Positions 10,596 through 18,508 of a DNA stretch of 64,000 nt are shown here, in pieces (within the stretch, counting starts at the first letter, position 1; each line of letters begins with the position of its first letter). The stretch covers positions 516,322-580,321 of the forward strand of contig NZ_LMEX01000002.1 in assembly GCF_001426645.1 (NCBI RefSeq), read 5' to 3'. This DNA comes from Rhodanobacter sp. Root480 (GTDB lineage Bacteria; Pseudomonadota; Gammaproteobacteria; Xanthomonadales; Rhodanobacteraceae). The position numbers and the translations under genes are program-made. The notes below the pieces were generated by a model, which saw only the letters and a list, made by a program, of their open reading frames with translations, did not search any database and had not been told where the DNA came from.

Positions 10596-12170
10596 TCACG
10601 CGTTCGAGGCCACCGCCTGCAGCGCCTTGCGCAAGGTACGCAGCAGCACCTGGGTCACCACGGGCTTGTCGACCACGAACAGGTTTTTCAGCGACGGCAG
10701 TTCGTTCGGGTCGGGCGGCGCGTCGGGGCGGGCCAGCAGGATCACCGCGCCAGCGTAGCCGTGGTCGATCAGGGCGGCCAGGGTGCGCACACCGGTGAAC
10801 AGGTTCATGTCGGCGTCGAGCACGACCAGGTCGGGCAGGCCGCAGGCTTCGATCCATTGCAGCGCGGCGGTACCGCTCTGGCTGGCGTGCGCCTCGTAGC
10901 CGTAGGCATCGAGGGTGTCGACCAGCAGGGACAGCTGGCCGGCCTCTTCCACCACCACCAGCACGCTTTCGGCGGCGCCATCCAGATCCTCTTCCAGCGC
11001 GGTGTCGGTATCGGCGGCCAACGCTTCCAGCGGAATGTAGAGATCGAAACGGGTGCCGCGGCCCGGCGCGCTGTCCACCCGCATCACGCCGCCATGGCTG
11101 CCCACGATACGCTTGCACGACATCAGGCCCAGGCCGGTACCGGTTTCCTTGGTGGTGAAGAACGGCTCGAACAGGTGCTCCAGCACGGCGCTGTCCATGC
11201 CCGGGCCGCTGTCGATCACGCTGATGCGCAGGTAGCGGCCCGAATGCGGCTGTTCGCCGGCCATGAAAAAATCGACGGGAAGCTCGGCCTGGCTGGTCTG
11301 GATGCGCAGCCTGCCGCCGTCGGGCATCGCCTGGATGGCGTTGAGGCAGAGATTGAGCAGGCACTGCTGCAGCTCGGTGTGGTTGCCCTCGAACGTCAGC
11401 TCGGGGTCCTCGATCGCCAGCTCCATCGCCACCGAGCGGGGCACGCTGCCCTGCATCAGCAGGTCCAGCGCGCTGAACAGTTCGCCCAGCCGCACCTGTT
11501 CGGCGCGGCGTGCGCCGCGGGCGAACGACAGCATCGACTGCACCATGTCCAGGCCGCGCTTTCCGCAATCGCGCACCAGCTTGCCCAGCCGCGCCAGCCG
11601 CGGGTCGTCCTGGTAATCCTGCAAGCTGTCGCCGGCCAGCAGCAGGGGCTGCAGCAGGTTGCGCAGGTCGTGGCTGAGGCCACCGGCCAGCATCGCCAGG
11701 CTTTCGAAGCGTTGCGCGCGGATCAGTTCGGACTCGGCGCGGCGGCTGGCGCGGCGTGCGGCAGCCTCGGCCAGCGCGCGGCGCACGGCGCTGGCCAGCC
11801 GGGCCGGGTTCTGTTTCAGGATGTAATCGGTGGCGCCGTTGCGCAGTGCCTCGATCGCCGCCTCCTCGCCCAGGGTGGCGGAGACGAAGATGAAGGGCAG
11901 ATCCTCGTCGTGCCGGCGCAGCAACTCCAGCGCGTGCTGGCCGGAGAAGCCCGGCAGGCTGAGGTCGGACAGCACGATGTGCGGCTTGAAGTCGCGCAGG
12001 GCGGCGCTGAAATGGGCTTCGTCGTCGACCAGCAGCACTTCGTAGGGAAGGCCGTCGTCGTCGAGCTCGGCCAGGACCAACTCGGCATCGAGATGGTTGT
12101 CTTCGACCTGCAGCACGCGAACGACCGGCATGGTGCGCGACGTTTCGTTTGACCCGGTGTGCTCCGCCAT
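10596..12170 (-). CDS. Hybrid REC-histidine kinase-REC signalling protein
   Basis: Cytoplasmic phosphorelay protein of 524 residues with no membrane segment. Order: receiver (about 18-130; VLQVEDN, phospho-Asp in HIVLSDLSLPG, Lys in YILKQNP), dimerisation/phospho-acceptor region (MLAGGLSHDLRNLLQPLLL), HATPase domain (CLNLCLNAIQAMPDGG, VIDSGPGMD, GTGLGLMSCKRIV), and a C-terminal receiver-like domain (about 405-520; DLVVLDADMNLFTG). ATG 12170 was chosen over a start 15 codons upstream because GAGG lies just before it. It follows the receiver gene and the CHASE3 kinase on the same strand and is likely part of one relay. The output is unknown, since no DNA-binding or enzymatic output domain is present. 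Confidence 0.85.
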   Translation of the reverse strand: MAEHTGSNETSRTMPVVRVLQVEDNHLDAELVLAELDDDGLPYEVLLVDDEAHFSAALRDFKPHIVLSDLSLPGFSGQHALELLRRHDEDLPFIFVSATLGEEAAIEALRNGATDYILKQNPARLASAVRRALAEAAARRASRRAESELIRAQRFESLAMLAGGLSHDLRNLLQPLLLAGDSLQDYQDDPRLARLGKLVRDCGKRGLDMVQSMLSFARGARRAEQVRLGELFSALDLLMQGSVPRSVAMELAIEDPELTFEGNHTELQQCLLNLCLNAIQAMPDGGRLRIQTSQAELPVDFFMAGEQPHSGRYLRISVIDSGPGMDSAVLEHLFEPFFTTKETGTGLGLMSCKRIVGSHGGVMRVDSAPGRGTRFDLYIPLEALAADTDTALEEDLDGAAESVLVVVEEAGQLSLLVDTLDAYGYEAHASQSGTAALQWIEACGLPDLVVLDADMNLFTGVRTLAALIDHGYAGAVILLARPDAPPDPNELPSLKNLFVVDKPVVTQVLLRTLRKALQAVASNA

Positions 12171-12249
12171 GATCCTCGTCCTTTCAACCCGCACCTGCGC
12201 GTTTTCAGTAGCCACCCAGCGCGGCCGTATCGCCCTGATTCGCGTTCGC

Positions 12250-12696
12250 TCAGTCCTGTTCGGGCGCCTGGTTCAACACGGCCCAGAACTGGCCCAGCGT
12301 GCGCACGGCGTCGAAGAACTGGTCCACGTCGACCGGCTTGATCACGTACGCGTTGGCGCCCAGGTCCCAGCTGCGCGCCAGGTCGCTTTCCTCGCGCGAG
12401 GAGGACAGGATCACCACCGGTATACGCCTGAACTGCTCGTCATTGCGCATCTGGGTAAGTACGTCCAGGCCATTCATGCGCGGCATCTTGATGTCCAGCA
12501 GCACCACCGCCGGATCGCCGGGTTCGCGCGTGGCCCAGGCGCCGCGCGCATAGAGGTAGTCGAGGCATTCGACGCCGTCTTCCACGTGGACCACCGGGTT
12601 GGCCAGATGCGCCTCGCCCAGCGCATCCATCGCCATTTCCGCGTCGGCGGCGCTGTCTTCAACCAACAGGATGGTTCGCAGGTCTTTCTTGTTCAT
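12250..12696 (-). CDS. Stand-alone receiver protein, Rcp1/CheY-like
   Basis: A single-domain response regulator of 148 residues. It starts MNKKDLRTILLVEDSAADAE, with the acidic pair ED, the phospho-Asp in AVVLLDIKMPRMNG, a Ser switch residue in VVILSSSREESD, and the Lys in AYVIKPVDVDQFF. The spaced insert GVECLDYLYARGAW is typical of Rcp1-type receivers that pair with phytochrome-like kinases. Its ATG overlaps the stop codon of the upstream kinase by an ATGA junction, so the two are translationally coupled. It probably shuttles phosphate between that kinase and the hybrid kinase downstream. Confidence 0.88.
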   Translation of the reverse strand: MNKKDLRTILLVEDSAADAEMAMDALGEAHLANPVVHVEDGVECLDYLYARGAWATREPGDPAVVLLDIKMPRMNGLDVLTQMRNDEQFRRIPVVILSSSREESDLARSWDLGANAYVIKPVDVDQFFDAVRTLGQFWAVLNQAPEQD

Positions 12697-14486
12697 GCCT
12701 TGTCTCGGGTTTGTGAGCCGGCCAGGTCGGTGGCCGGCAACGAAAAGTGGAAGTGGGCTCCGTGCCCGGGTTCGGCTTCGGCCCAGACGCGGCCGCCATG
12801 GCGTGCCACGATACGCCGGACATTGGCCAGGCCGATGCCATTGCCCGGAAACTCGGAAGCGCGGTGCAGGCGCTGGAACACGCCGAACAGTTTGTCCGCA
12901 TACTGCATGTCGAAACCGGCGCCGTTGTCGCTCACGGTGAACTGGTACTCGCCCTGGCGACCCTGGGTCGCGCTGACCTCGATCTGCGCCACGTCGCAAT
13001 GGCCGGTGTACTTGACCGCATTGCCCAGCAGATTCTGCCAGACGGTGCGCAGCATGTTCTCGTCGCCGATGACCATCGGCAGCGGCTTGATGGTCCACAC
13101 GATGCGCCGGTCCGGTGCGCCCGATTCGGCCAGCGCGCTGGCTTCCTCCACCAGCGACTGCATGTCCACCGCCTGCAGCCGCAGCGCGCCACGGCCCAGG
13201 CGGGAAAACACCAGCAGGTCGTCGATCAACAGCGCCATGCGCTGTGCCGAGCCGCCGATGACATCAATGTAGTGGCTGGCCTTCTCGTCCACCCGTTCGC
13301 CCAGGTGCTGCTCCAGCTTGCGGGCGAACCCGGAGATGTGCCGCAGCGGCGCCCGCAGGTCGTGCGATACCGAATAGCTGAACGCCTCCAGCTCGCGGTT
13401 GACGTCGGAAACCTGCGCCACCTTGCCTTCCAGCTGGCGGTTGAGGTCGTTCACCTGCTGCTCGGCCAGTGCACGCGTGGTGACGTCGCTGACCGTCAAC
13501 AGCAGCGTGGGCGCGTCGGTGTCCAGTTTCTGCAGGCGGCGCGCATTGATCACCACGTGGCGATCCATGCCGTCGACGGTGCGCTGGATCATGTCGTAAT
13601 CCCACAGCTCACGGTCGCGCAGCAGCACATCCTTGAGACGTTGCAGCAGCACGCTGTCCTGCCACGCGCCTTCGCCGATCTGCGCCAGCGGCATTGAGCG
13701 CTGCCCGGCGTCCATACCGTACAGCTCGCTGAAGGCGTTGTTCACCAGCAGGCTATTGAGGCTCTCGTCGAACAGCGCGATCGGCTCGCGCACGGCCTGG
13801 AAGATCAGCTGCGAGCGCAGCACCGCCCGGCCCTCACGGGTCTCGGCCAATCGCCGCTGGCCGATCTGCCGCTCGGACATGATCACGATGATCATCAGCA
13901 GCACGAGCTGGGCCAGTGCGGTGATCGACAACACCACCCGGCCCGTCGTGGCCTGATCGCCGGCGATGAGCTGACGCTCCGTCAGCAGGTTGTCCTCGTT
14001 GGCCACGATCGCACTGATCCGCGCGTTCATCCCGAACAGATCGTCGCCATCGCGCAATGATTGCCGCGCACCGGCGGCATCTCCCTTGTCCAGCCGGGCC
14101 TGCGCCTGGGTCATCAGGGCGATGCGACCGTTGACGCTGCTTTCCAGTGCACTGACCAGCGCCTGTTGCTCGGGGCTGTCGCGCATCATCGCGTGCAGGG
14201 CCGGCAACAACTCAGTCGCTTCGTTTGCTGCCCTTACCGCCCGCTGACGCACGGCATCGGTGGCGTCGCCCGCCAGCAGGCGATAGCTGGCCGCCTCGCT
14301 GTCGTGGATCACGTACGCGATCCGGTAGGTAAGCGCCTTGACCTCGTTGGAATGAATGACCCACGCGTTGGCGCGCACGGTGTCGCGCTGACCGGACAGC
14401 GTCACGATGTATGGCAGGCCCACGATGATCATCATCGCCAGCAACAGCCCGGCCGTGCGCCAGCGCACGATACCGTTCAATTTCAT
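12693..14486 (-). CDS. Membrane histidine kinase with CHASE3-like sensor and PAS domain
   Basis: Of the 597 residues, a first TM helix lies at about 10-30 and a periplasmic helical region at about 31-185 (EVKALTYRIAYVIHDSEAAS, LTERQLIAGDQA) resembles CHASE3. A second TM helix lies at about 186-205. Next come a PAS domain (QAVREPIALFDESLNSLLVN), a coiled coil, the H-box FSYSVSHDLRAPLRHISGF and a HATPase domain (NLLGNAVKYTG, VSDNGAGFDM, GNGIGLANVRRIV). The H-box form is that of phytochrome-like kinases, which agrees with the Rcp1-type receiver coupled to it. The ligand is unknown. It is the first gene of the three-gene signalling operon and diverges from the M1 peptidase. Confidence 0.88.
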   Translation of the reverse strand: MKLNGIVRWRTAGLLLAMMIIVGLPYIVTLSGQRDTVRANAWVIHSNEVKALTYRIAYVIHDSEAASYRLLAGDATDAVRQRAVRAANEATELLPALHAMMRDSPEQQALVSALESSVNGRIALMTQAQARLDKGDAAGARQSLRDGDDLFGMNARISAIVANEDNLLTERQLIAGDQATTGRVVLSITALAQLVLLMIIVIMSERQIGQRRLAETREGRAVLRSQLIFQAVREPIALFDESLNSLLVNNAFSELYGMDAGQRSMPLAQIGEGAWQDSVLLQRLKDVLLRDRELWDYDMIQRTVDGMDRHVVINARRLQKLDTDAPTLLLTVSDVTTRALAEQQVNDLNRQLEGKVAQVSDVNRELEAFSYSVSHDLRAPLRHISGFARKLEQHLGERVDEKASHYIDVIGGSAQRMALLIDDLLVFSRLGRGALRLQAVDMQSLVEEASALAESGAPDRRIVWTIKPLPMVIGDENMLRTVWQNLLGNAVKYTGHCDVAQIEVSATQGRQGEYQFTVSDNGAGFDMQYADKLFGVFQRLHRASEFPGNGIGLANVRRIVARHGGRVWAEAEPGHGAHFHFSLPATDLAGSQTRDKA

Positions 14487-14752
14487 GTGGCTCGCGTCAT
14501 CGGCACGACCTGCCGCAAAGGGAAATATTCTTCATTCTTGCATGCTTTTGCAGGCTGTCCAGCTGGCGAGGTAACGTTGCACACGGCCCGCGCCTCGTGC
14601 GGCCGGCTGCCACAGGTGTCTGATTTTCAGGGAAAAGACCTGCCGTTGCCAGCACCCGGCACTATCCGCAAGCCATCGGGCGCGCGGCGTACGCCATGGC
14701 CTGCGGAGGTTGTGGATATCATCCCTGCCTTGCCCCTTTTCCCGAGGTATCC

Positions 14753-16729
14753 ATGACTCCATCCACCGCGCGCGTCCTGTTCGGCAGTGTCCTGTTGTGG
14801 CTGGCCATGCCGGTCATGGCTGCCACGGCCGATAGTGCCGCGTTCAACCCGCAGCAGGCGTTCGCACCGTTCGATTACCCGCAGCCGGCAACGGCTTACC
14901 GCTCCGCCAGCGGCAAGCCCGGGCCGGCGTACTGGCAGAACCGCGCCGACTACCACATCACCGCCACGCTCGACCCGGCCAGCCGCGAGCTCGGCGGCAG
15001 CGAAGTGATCAGCTACACCAACAACAGCCCCGACGCGCTGGACGTGCTGTGGCTGCAGCTGGACCAGAACCGCTATCGCAAGGATGCCCGCGGTGCCTTC
15101 ACCGGCGACAAGTTTCCCACCGAGTTCACCGATGGTTACCGGATCGCATCGGTGGCCGTCGAAGACGCGCACGGCCGCAAGCAGGCGGTGAAGTGGGTGG
15201 TCTCCGATACGCGCATGCAGGTGCGCCTGCCCGACGCGTTGCCGGGCCACGGCGGCAAGCTGCGGTTGCACGTCACATGGAGCTTCACCGTTCCCGGCGA
15301 GTTCGGCGGCCGCATGGACGTGAACGCCAGCAAGAACGGCGAGATCTTCGAGATCGCGCAGTGGTATCCGCGCATGGCCGTCTACGACGACCTGCGCGGA
15401 TGGGACACCGCGCCCTACCTCAACAGCGAGTTCTATCTGGAGTACGGCGATTTCGATTATTCGGTCACCGTGCCGTCAAACATGATCGTGGTCGGTTCCG
15501 GCGAGCTGCTGAACCCCGAGGACGTGCTGACGGCCACCCAGCAGAAGCGGCTGGCGCAGGCGCGACACAGCGACAAGACGGTGATGATCCGCACGGCAGC
15601 GGAGGTGGTCCAACCATCCAGTCGTCCAAAGCCAGGCGGAACGCTGACCTGGCACTTCCGCATGCAGAACACTCGCGACGTGGCCTTCGGCGCCTCGGCC
15701 GCCTACGTGTGGGACGCGGCGCGCATCAACCTGCCCGAGGGCAAGACCGCGCTGGCGATGTCGGTGTATCCGGTGGAAAGTGCGGGCCCGCAGGCCTGGG
15801 GTCGGGCCACCGAGTTCCTCAAGGCGTCCACCGAATATTTCTCCAGGCAGTGGTACCCGTACCCGTGGCCAGTGGCGATCAACGAAGCCGGCACCGCCGG
15901 CGGCATGGAATATCCCGGCATCACGTTTGATTCCAAGCGGGCAAAAGGCAAGAGCCTGCACATGGTGATTGCGCACGAGATCGGCCACATCTGGTTCCCG
16001 ATGATCGTGGGCAGCAACGAGCGCCGCGACGCGTGGATGGATGAAGGCTTCAACACCTTCATCGACGTGTACGAGGACGACGCCTTCAACCACGGCGAAT
16101 ACGCGCCCAAGCGCGACAGCGAATACGCGCCCGGCGGCGGCAACCCCGCCGACGAAATCGCCAAGGTGATGTTGGACGCCGACGCGCCGCCGCTGCTGAT
16201 CGGCGCCGACATGGTGCCGGAGAAATACCGCCACCCGATCACCTACTTCAAGGCCGCCTTCGGCATGGTGCTGCTGCGCGAGCAGATCATCGGGCCGGAA
16301 CGGTTCGACCCGGCCTTCCGCCGCTACATCGCCACCTGGGCGTACAAGCACCCCAGCCCGTCGGACTTCTTCCGCTTCATGGAAAGCGAAACCGGCGAAG
16401 ACCTTGGCTGGTTCTGGCGCGGCTGGTTCCAGCACAACTGGACGCTGGATCTGGCGGTGCAGAAGGTGGCTTACACCGATGGCGATTACCGCAAGGGCGT
16501 CGACGTCACCATCGCCAACCTGGACCGGCTGGTGTTGCCGGCCACGCTCGACGTGCTCTACGACGACGGCAGCAAGCAGCAGGTGCGCGTGCCGTGGGAA
16601 ACCTGGCAGCAACATCGCCACTACGTCGTGCACGTGGATGGCACGCGCCAGGTGTCATCCGTCAGCATCGACCCGGACCATGCCCTGCCCGATCACGACC
16701 GCAGCAACAACAGCCTGCAGGTGAAGTAG
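14753..16729 (+). CDS. Secreted M1-family metallopeptidase
   Basis: A zinc aminopeptidase-like protein of 658 residues with an N-terminal signal peptide (about 1-25, ending VMAATA), so probably periplasmic. The catalytic motif HEIGH with a second Glu exactly 18 residues later (DAWMDEGF) is the gluzincin signature HEXXH-X18-E. The exopeptidase loop reads GGMEYPG in place of the classic GAMEN. ATG 14753 follows GAGGT by 4 bp. An N-terminal beta-sandwich domain precedes the catalytic domain. The usual ERAP-like C-terminal domain is short, so substrate range cannot be read from sequence. It appears monocistronic. Confidence 0.88.
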   Translation: MTPSTARVLFGSVLLWLAMPVMAATADSAAFNPQQAFAPFDYPQPATAYRSASGKPGPAYWQNRADYHITATLDPASRELGGSEVISYTNNSPDALDVLWLQLDQNRYRKDARGAFTGDKFPTEFTDGYRIASVAVEDAHGRKQAVKWVVSDTRMQVRLPDALPGHGGKLRLHVTWSFTVPGEFGGRMDVNASKNGEIFEIAQWYPRMAVYDDLRGWDTAPYLNSEFYLEYGDFDYSVTVPSNMIVVGSGELLNPEDVLTATQQKRLAQARHSDKTVMIRTAAEVVQPSSRPKPGGTLTWHFRMQNTRDVAFGASAAYVWDAARINLPEGKTALAMSVYPVESAGPQAWGRATEFLKASTEYFSRQWYPYPWPVAINEAGTAGGMEYPGITFDSKRAKGKSLHMVIAHEIGHIWFPMIVGSNERRDAWMDEGFNTFIDVYEDDAFNHGEYAPKRDSEYAPGGGNPADEIAKVMLDADAPPLLIGADMVPEKYRHPITYFKAAFGMVLLREQIIGPERFDPAFRRYIATWAYKHPSPSDFFRFMESETGEDLGWFWRGWFQHNWTLDLAVQKVAYTDGDYRKGVDVTIANLDRLVLPATLDVLYDDGSKQQVRVPWETWQQHRHYVVHVDGTRQVSSVSIDPDHALPDHDRSNNSLQVK

Positions 16730-16785
16730 GCCGCTGACGGCAACGGTGTCCTGCCTGGCATGGGCACCATTGCTTGGCGAAACAC

Positions 16786-17205
16786 TCAGTCGGTCAGGGT
16801 GCAGACGAATTCAAGGCGCGTCCCACCCGGTTCGCGCACCATGCAGTGCATGCGTGATCCTCCGGCGGCCACCGGTTCCGGCGCAAATTCGGTCTGCACG
16901 CCGGGCCAGGCCGACACGCGGGCGTAGATGTTCTGCAGCGTCGACGCGTCGGGCACTTTCAATGCCAGGTGATGCAGGCCGATGTTCTTGCGTCGATCGA
17001 ACGCGACCGCGGTCGCGGACTTGTCGACCTCCCACAGGGACAATCCGACGGTGCCATCGGAGACGAATACCGCCGGGTACGCCGGTACACCGCCAATGAC
17101 CTGCCACCCCAGGCATTCGACAAAGAAGCGGCGGGACTGCTCCAGGTCACCCACCGTGAGGCCGATGTGGTCGGCCCCCACTGTTTGCGCATGCTGCTCT
17201 TGCAT
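16786..17205 (-). CDS. VOC (glyoxalase/bleomycin-resistance) family protein
   Basis: A 139-residue single vicinal-oxygen-chelate domain pair. The first beta-alpha-beta-beta-beta unit starts HIGLTVGDLEQSRRFF and the second starts LHHLALKVPDASTLQNIY; the C-terminal Glu lies in EPGGTRLEFV. The His/Glu positions suit a metal site. The family includes lactoylglutathione lyase, dioxygenases and resistance proteins, and nothing here fixes the substrate. It diverges from a tetR gene across 117 bp, which suggests that TetR controls it and that it handles a xenobiotic or reactive carbonyl. Confidence 0.82.
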   Translation of the reverse strand: MQEQHAQTVGADHIGLTVGDLEQSRRFFVECLGWQVIGGVPAYPAVFVSDGTVGLSLWEVDKSATAVAFDRRKNIGLHHLALKVPDASTLQNIYARVSAWPGVQTEFAPEPVAAGGSRMHCMVREPGGTRLEFVCTLTD

Positions 17206-17252
17206 GAATCAACTCCTTGCCCGGAAAACCCGGATTGCAGGCCGCCCTGTGA

Positions 17253-17324
17253 ATTTTGTACTTCGTCGGATAATATTTAGACCGGCGCCGCAGGTCAATG
17301 TTTCCATACGCAACGGTACAAAAT
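17253..17324. promoter_or_regulatory. Divergent promoter region with inverted ATTTTGTAC / GTACAAAAT half-sites
   Basis: ATTTTGTAC at 17253-17261 and its exact inverse GTACAAAAT at 17316-17324 bracket the divergent control region of the VOC gene and tetR; the second overlaps the tetR start codon. Half-sites about 63 bp apart are wider than a normal TetR operator, so these may be two separate sites or looping partners. Function is inferred only from position and symmetry. Confidence 0.4.
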
Positions 17325-17934
17325 GAACGAAACAGCAAAGAAGCCACGCGGACGACCGCGCGCCTACGAACCGCAGGTTGCCCTGCGACAGGCCACGGGT
17401 GCGTTCTGGAAGTCGGGCTATGCCGCAACCTCGCTCGACGACATCACGGCGGCGACCGGCATGAACCGGCCCAGCCTGCGCGCGGCGTTCGGCGACAAGC
17501 GTGCGATCTACCTGCAAGCGCTGGCCGGCTACTGGGAGCTCCAGCTTGTCGCGACGCGCAAGGCACTCGATGGCGACCATGCGCTGGAAACCGCGCTGAT
17601 GCGCGTCTACGACGCGGCGTTGGCCATCTATTTCTCCGGGGACGGCCCGGCGCGCGGCTGTTTCGTGGTGGGTACGGCCATCACCGAAGCGGTCGACGAC
17701 CCCGAGGTACGGCGCAGCGTGATGGATGGCTTTCGCACGCTCGACACCCGTTTCGAAGCCCGCCTGCGCCGTGCACGCGACAGCGGCGAACTCGGCAGCG
17801 ATACCGACCCGACCGCGCTGGCCCTGCTCGCTACCGCAACCCTGCACACCCTGGCGCTGCGCGCCCGCGCCGGCACCTCCCGCAAGGACCTGCGCACATT
17901 GGCGTCGAAGGCGGTCGGCGTGATCTGCGGATGA
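17323..17934 (+). CDS. TetR-family transcriptional regulator
   Basis: A 203-residue repressor. The N-terminal helix-turn-helix spans about residues 15-60 (ALRQATGAFWKSGYAATSLD, ITAATGMNRPSLRAAFGDKR), after a basic KKPRGRPR tail. The C-terminal ligand domain (ARGCFVVGTAITEAVDDPEV) resembles TetR_C domains of the AcuR/YxaF type. It diverges from the VOC gene and its stop overlaps the mug start (ATGA). It probably autoregulates and controls the VOC gene in response to an unknown effector. Confidence 0.9.
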   Translation: MNETAKKPRGRPRAYEPQVALRQATGAFWKSGYAATSLDDITAATGMNRPSLRAAFGDKRAIYLQALAGYWELQLVATRKALDGDHALETALMRVYDAALAIYFSGDGPARGCFVVGTAITEAVDDPEVRRSVMDGFRTLDTRFEARLRRARDSGELGSDTDPTALALLATATLHTLALRARAGTSRKDLRTLASKAVGVICG

Positions 17935-18488
17935 ACCCTCGACGGCAAAGCATGCATGGCGAGGCCGAAGGCACATCGACCGCATTGCCGGACCTCATGG
18001 CGACGCAGCTTGCCGTGGTGTTCTGTGGCATCAACCCGGGCCTGATGGCTGCCGCCACGGGACATCATTTCGTCGGGCCGACGAACCGTTTCTGGCGCGT
18101 CATCCACCTGGCGGGCTTCACCCCGGACGAAATCCGGTCCGAGGACGATCGGCAGATTCTCCGTTACCACTGTGGCCTGACCACCGTTGTCAGCCGGCCC
18201 ACCGCCAGCGCCGACCAGCTGGCGCCCGAGGAATTCGCCTCCGCCGCCGCTGAATTCCGGCGCAAGATCGAGCACTACGCGCCACGCTTCGTGGCCTTCC
18301 TGGGCAAGGCGGCGTATGCCGCGTTATCGGGCCGGCGGGAGGTCGGCTGGGGACGGCAGGCCGACCTCATGGGCGGCGCAATCGTCTGGGTGCTGCCCAA
18401 CCCGAGCGGCCGCAATCGAAGCTTCCGGCTCGACCGCCTCGTGGCGGCCTACCAGCAGCTTCGGCTGGCGGTGGGCGCCGCGCCATAA
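17931..18488 (+). CDS. mug: G/U mismatch-specific DNA glycosylase
   Basis: Mug/TDG-family glycosylase that removes uracil or ethenocytosine opposite guanine. The 185-residue product has the active-site motif GINPGLMAAATGHHFVGPTN, in which the Asn of GINPG positions the catalytic water, and the second motif LPNPSGRNRSFRLDRLV. Length fits E. coli Mug with a short N-terminal extension. ATG 17931 overlaps the tetR stop codon; ATG 17952 is an alternative start. The link to a TetR and a VOC protein is unusual for a repair gene and may simply be read-through. Confidence 0.88.
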   Translation: MNPRRQSMHGEAEGTSTALPDLMATQLAVVFCGINPGLMAAATGHHFVGPTNRFWRVIHLAGFTPDEIRSEDDRQILRYHCGLTTVVSRPTASADQLAPEEFASAAAEFRRKIEHYAPRFVAFLGKAAYAALSGRREVGWGRQADLMGGAIVWVLPNPSGRNRSFRLDRLVAAYQQLRLAVGAAP

Positions 18489-18508
18489 CCCACCCTGCGT
18501 GAGTCACC

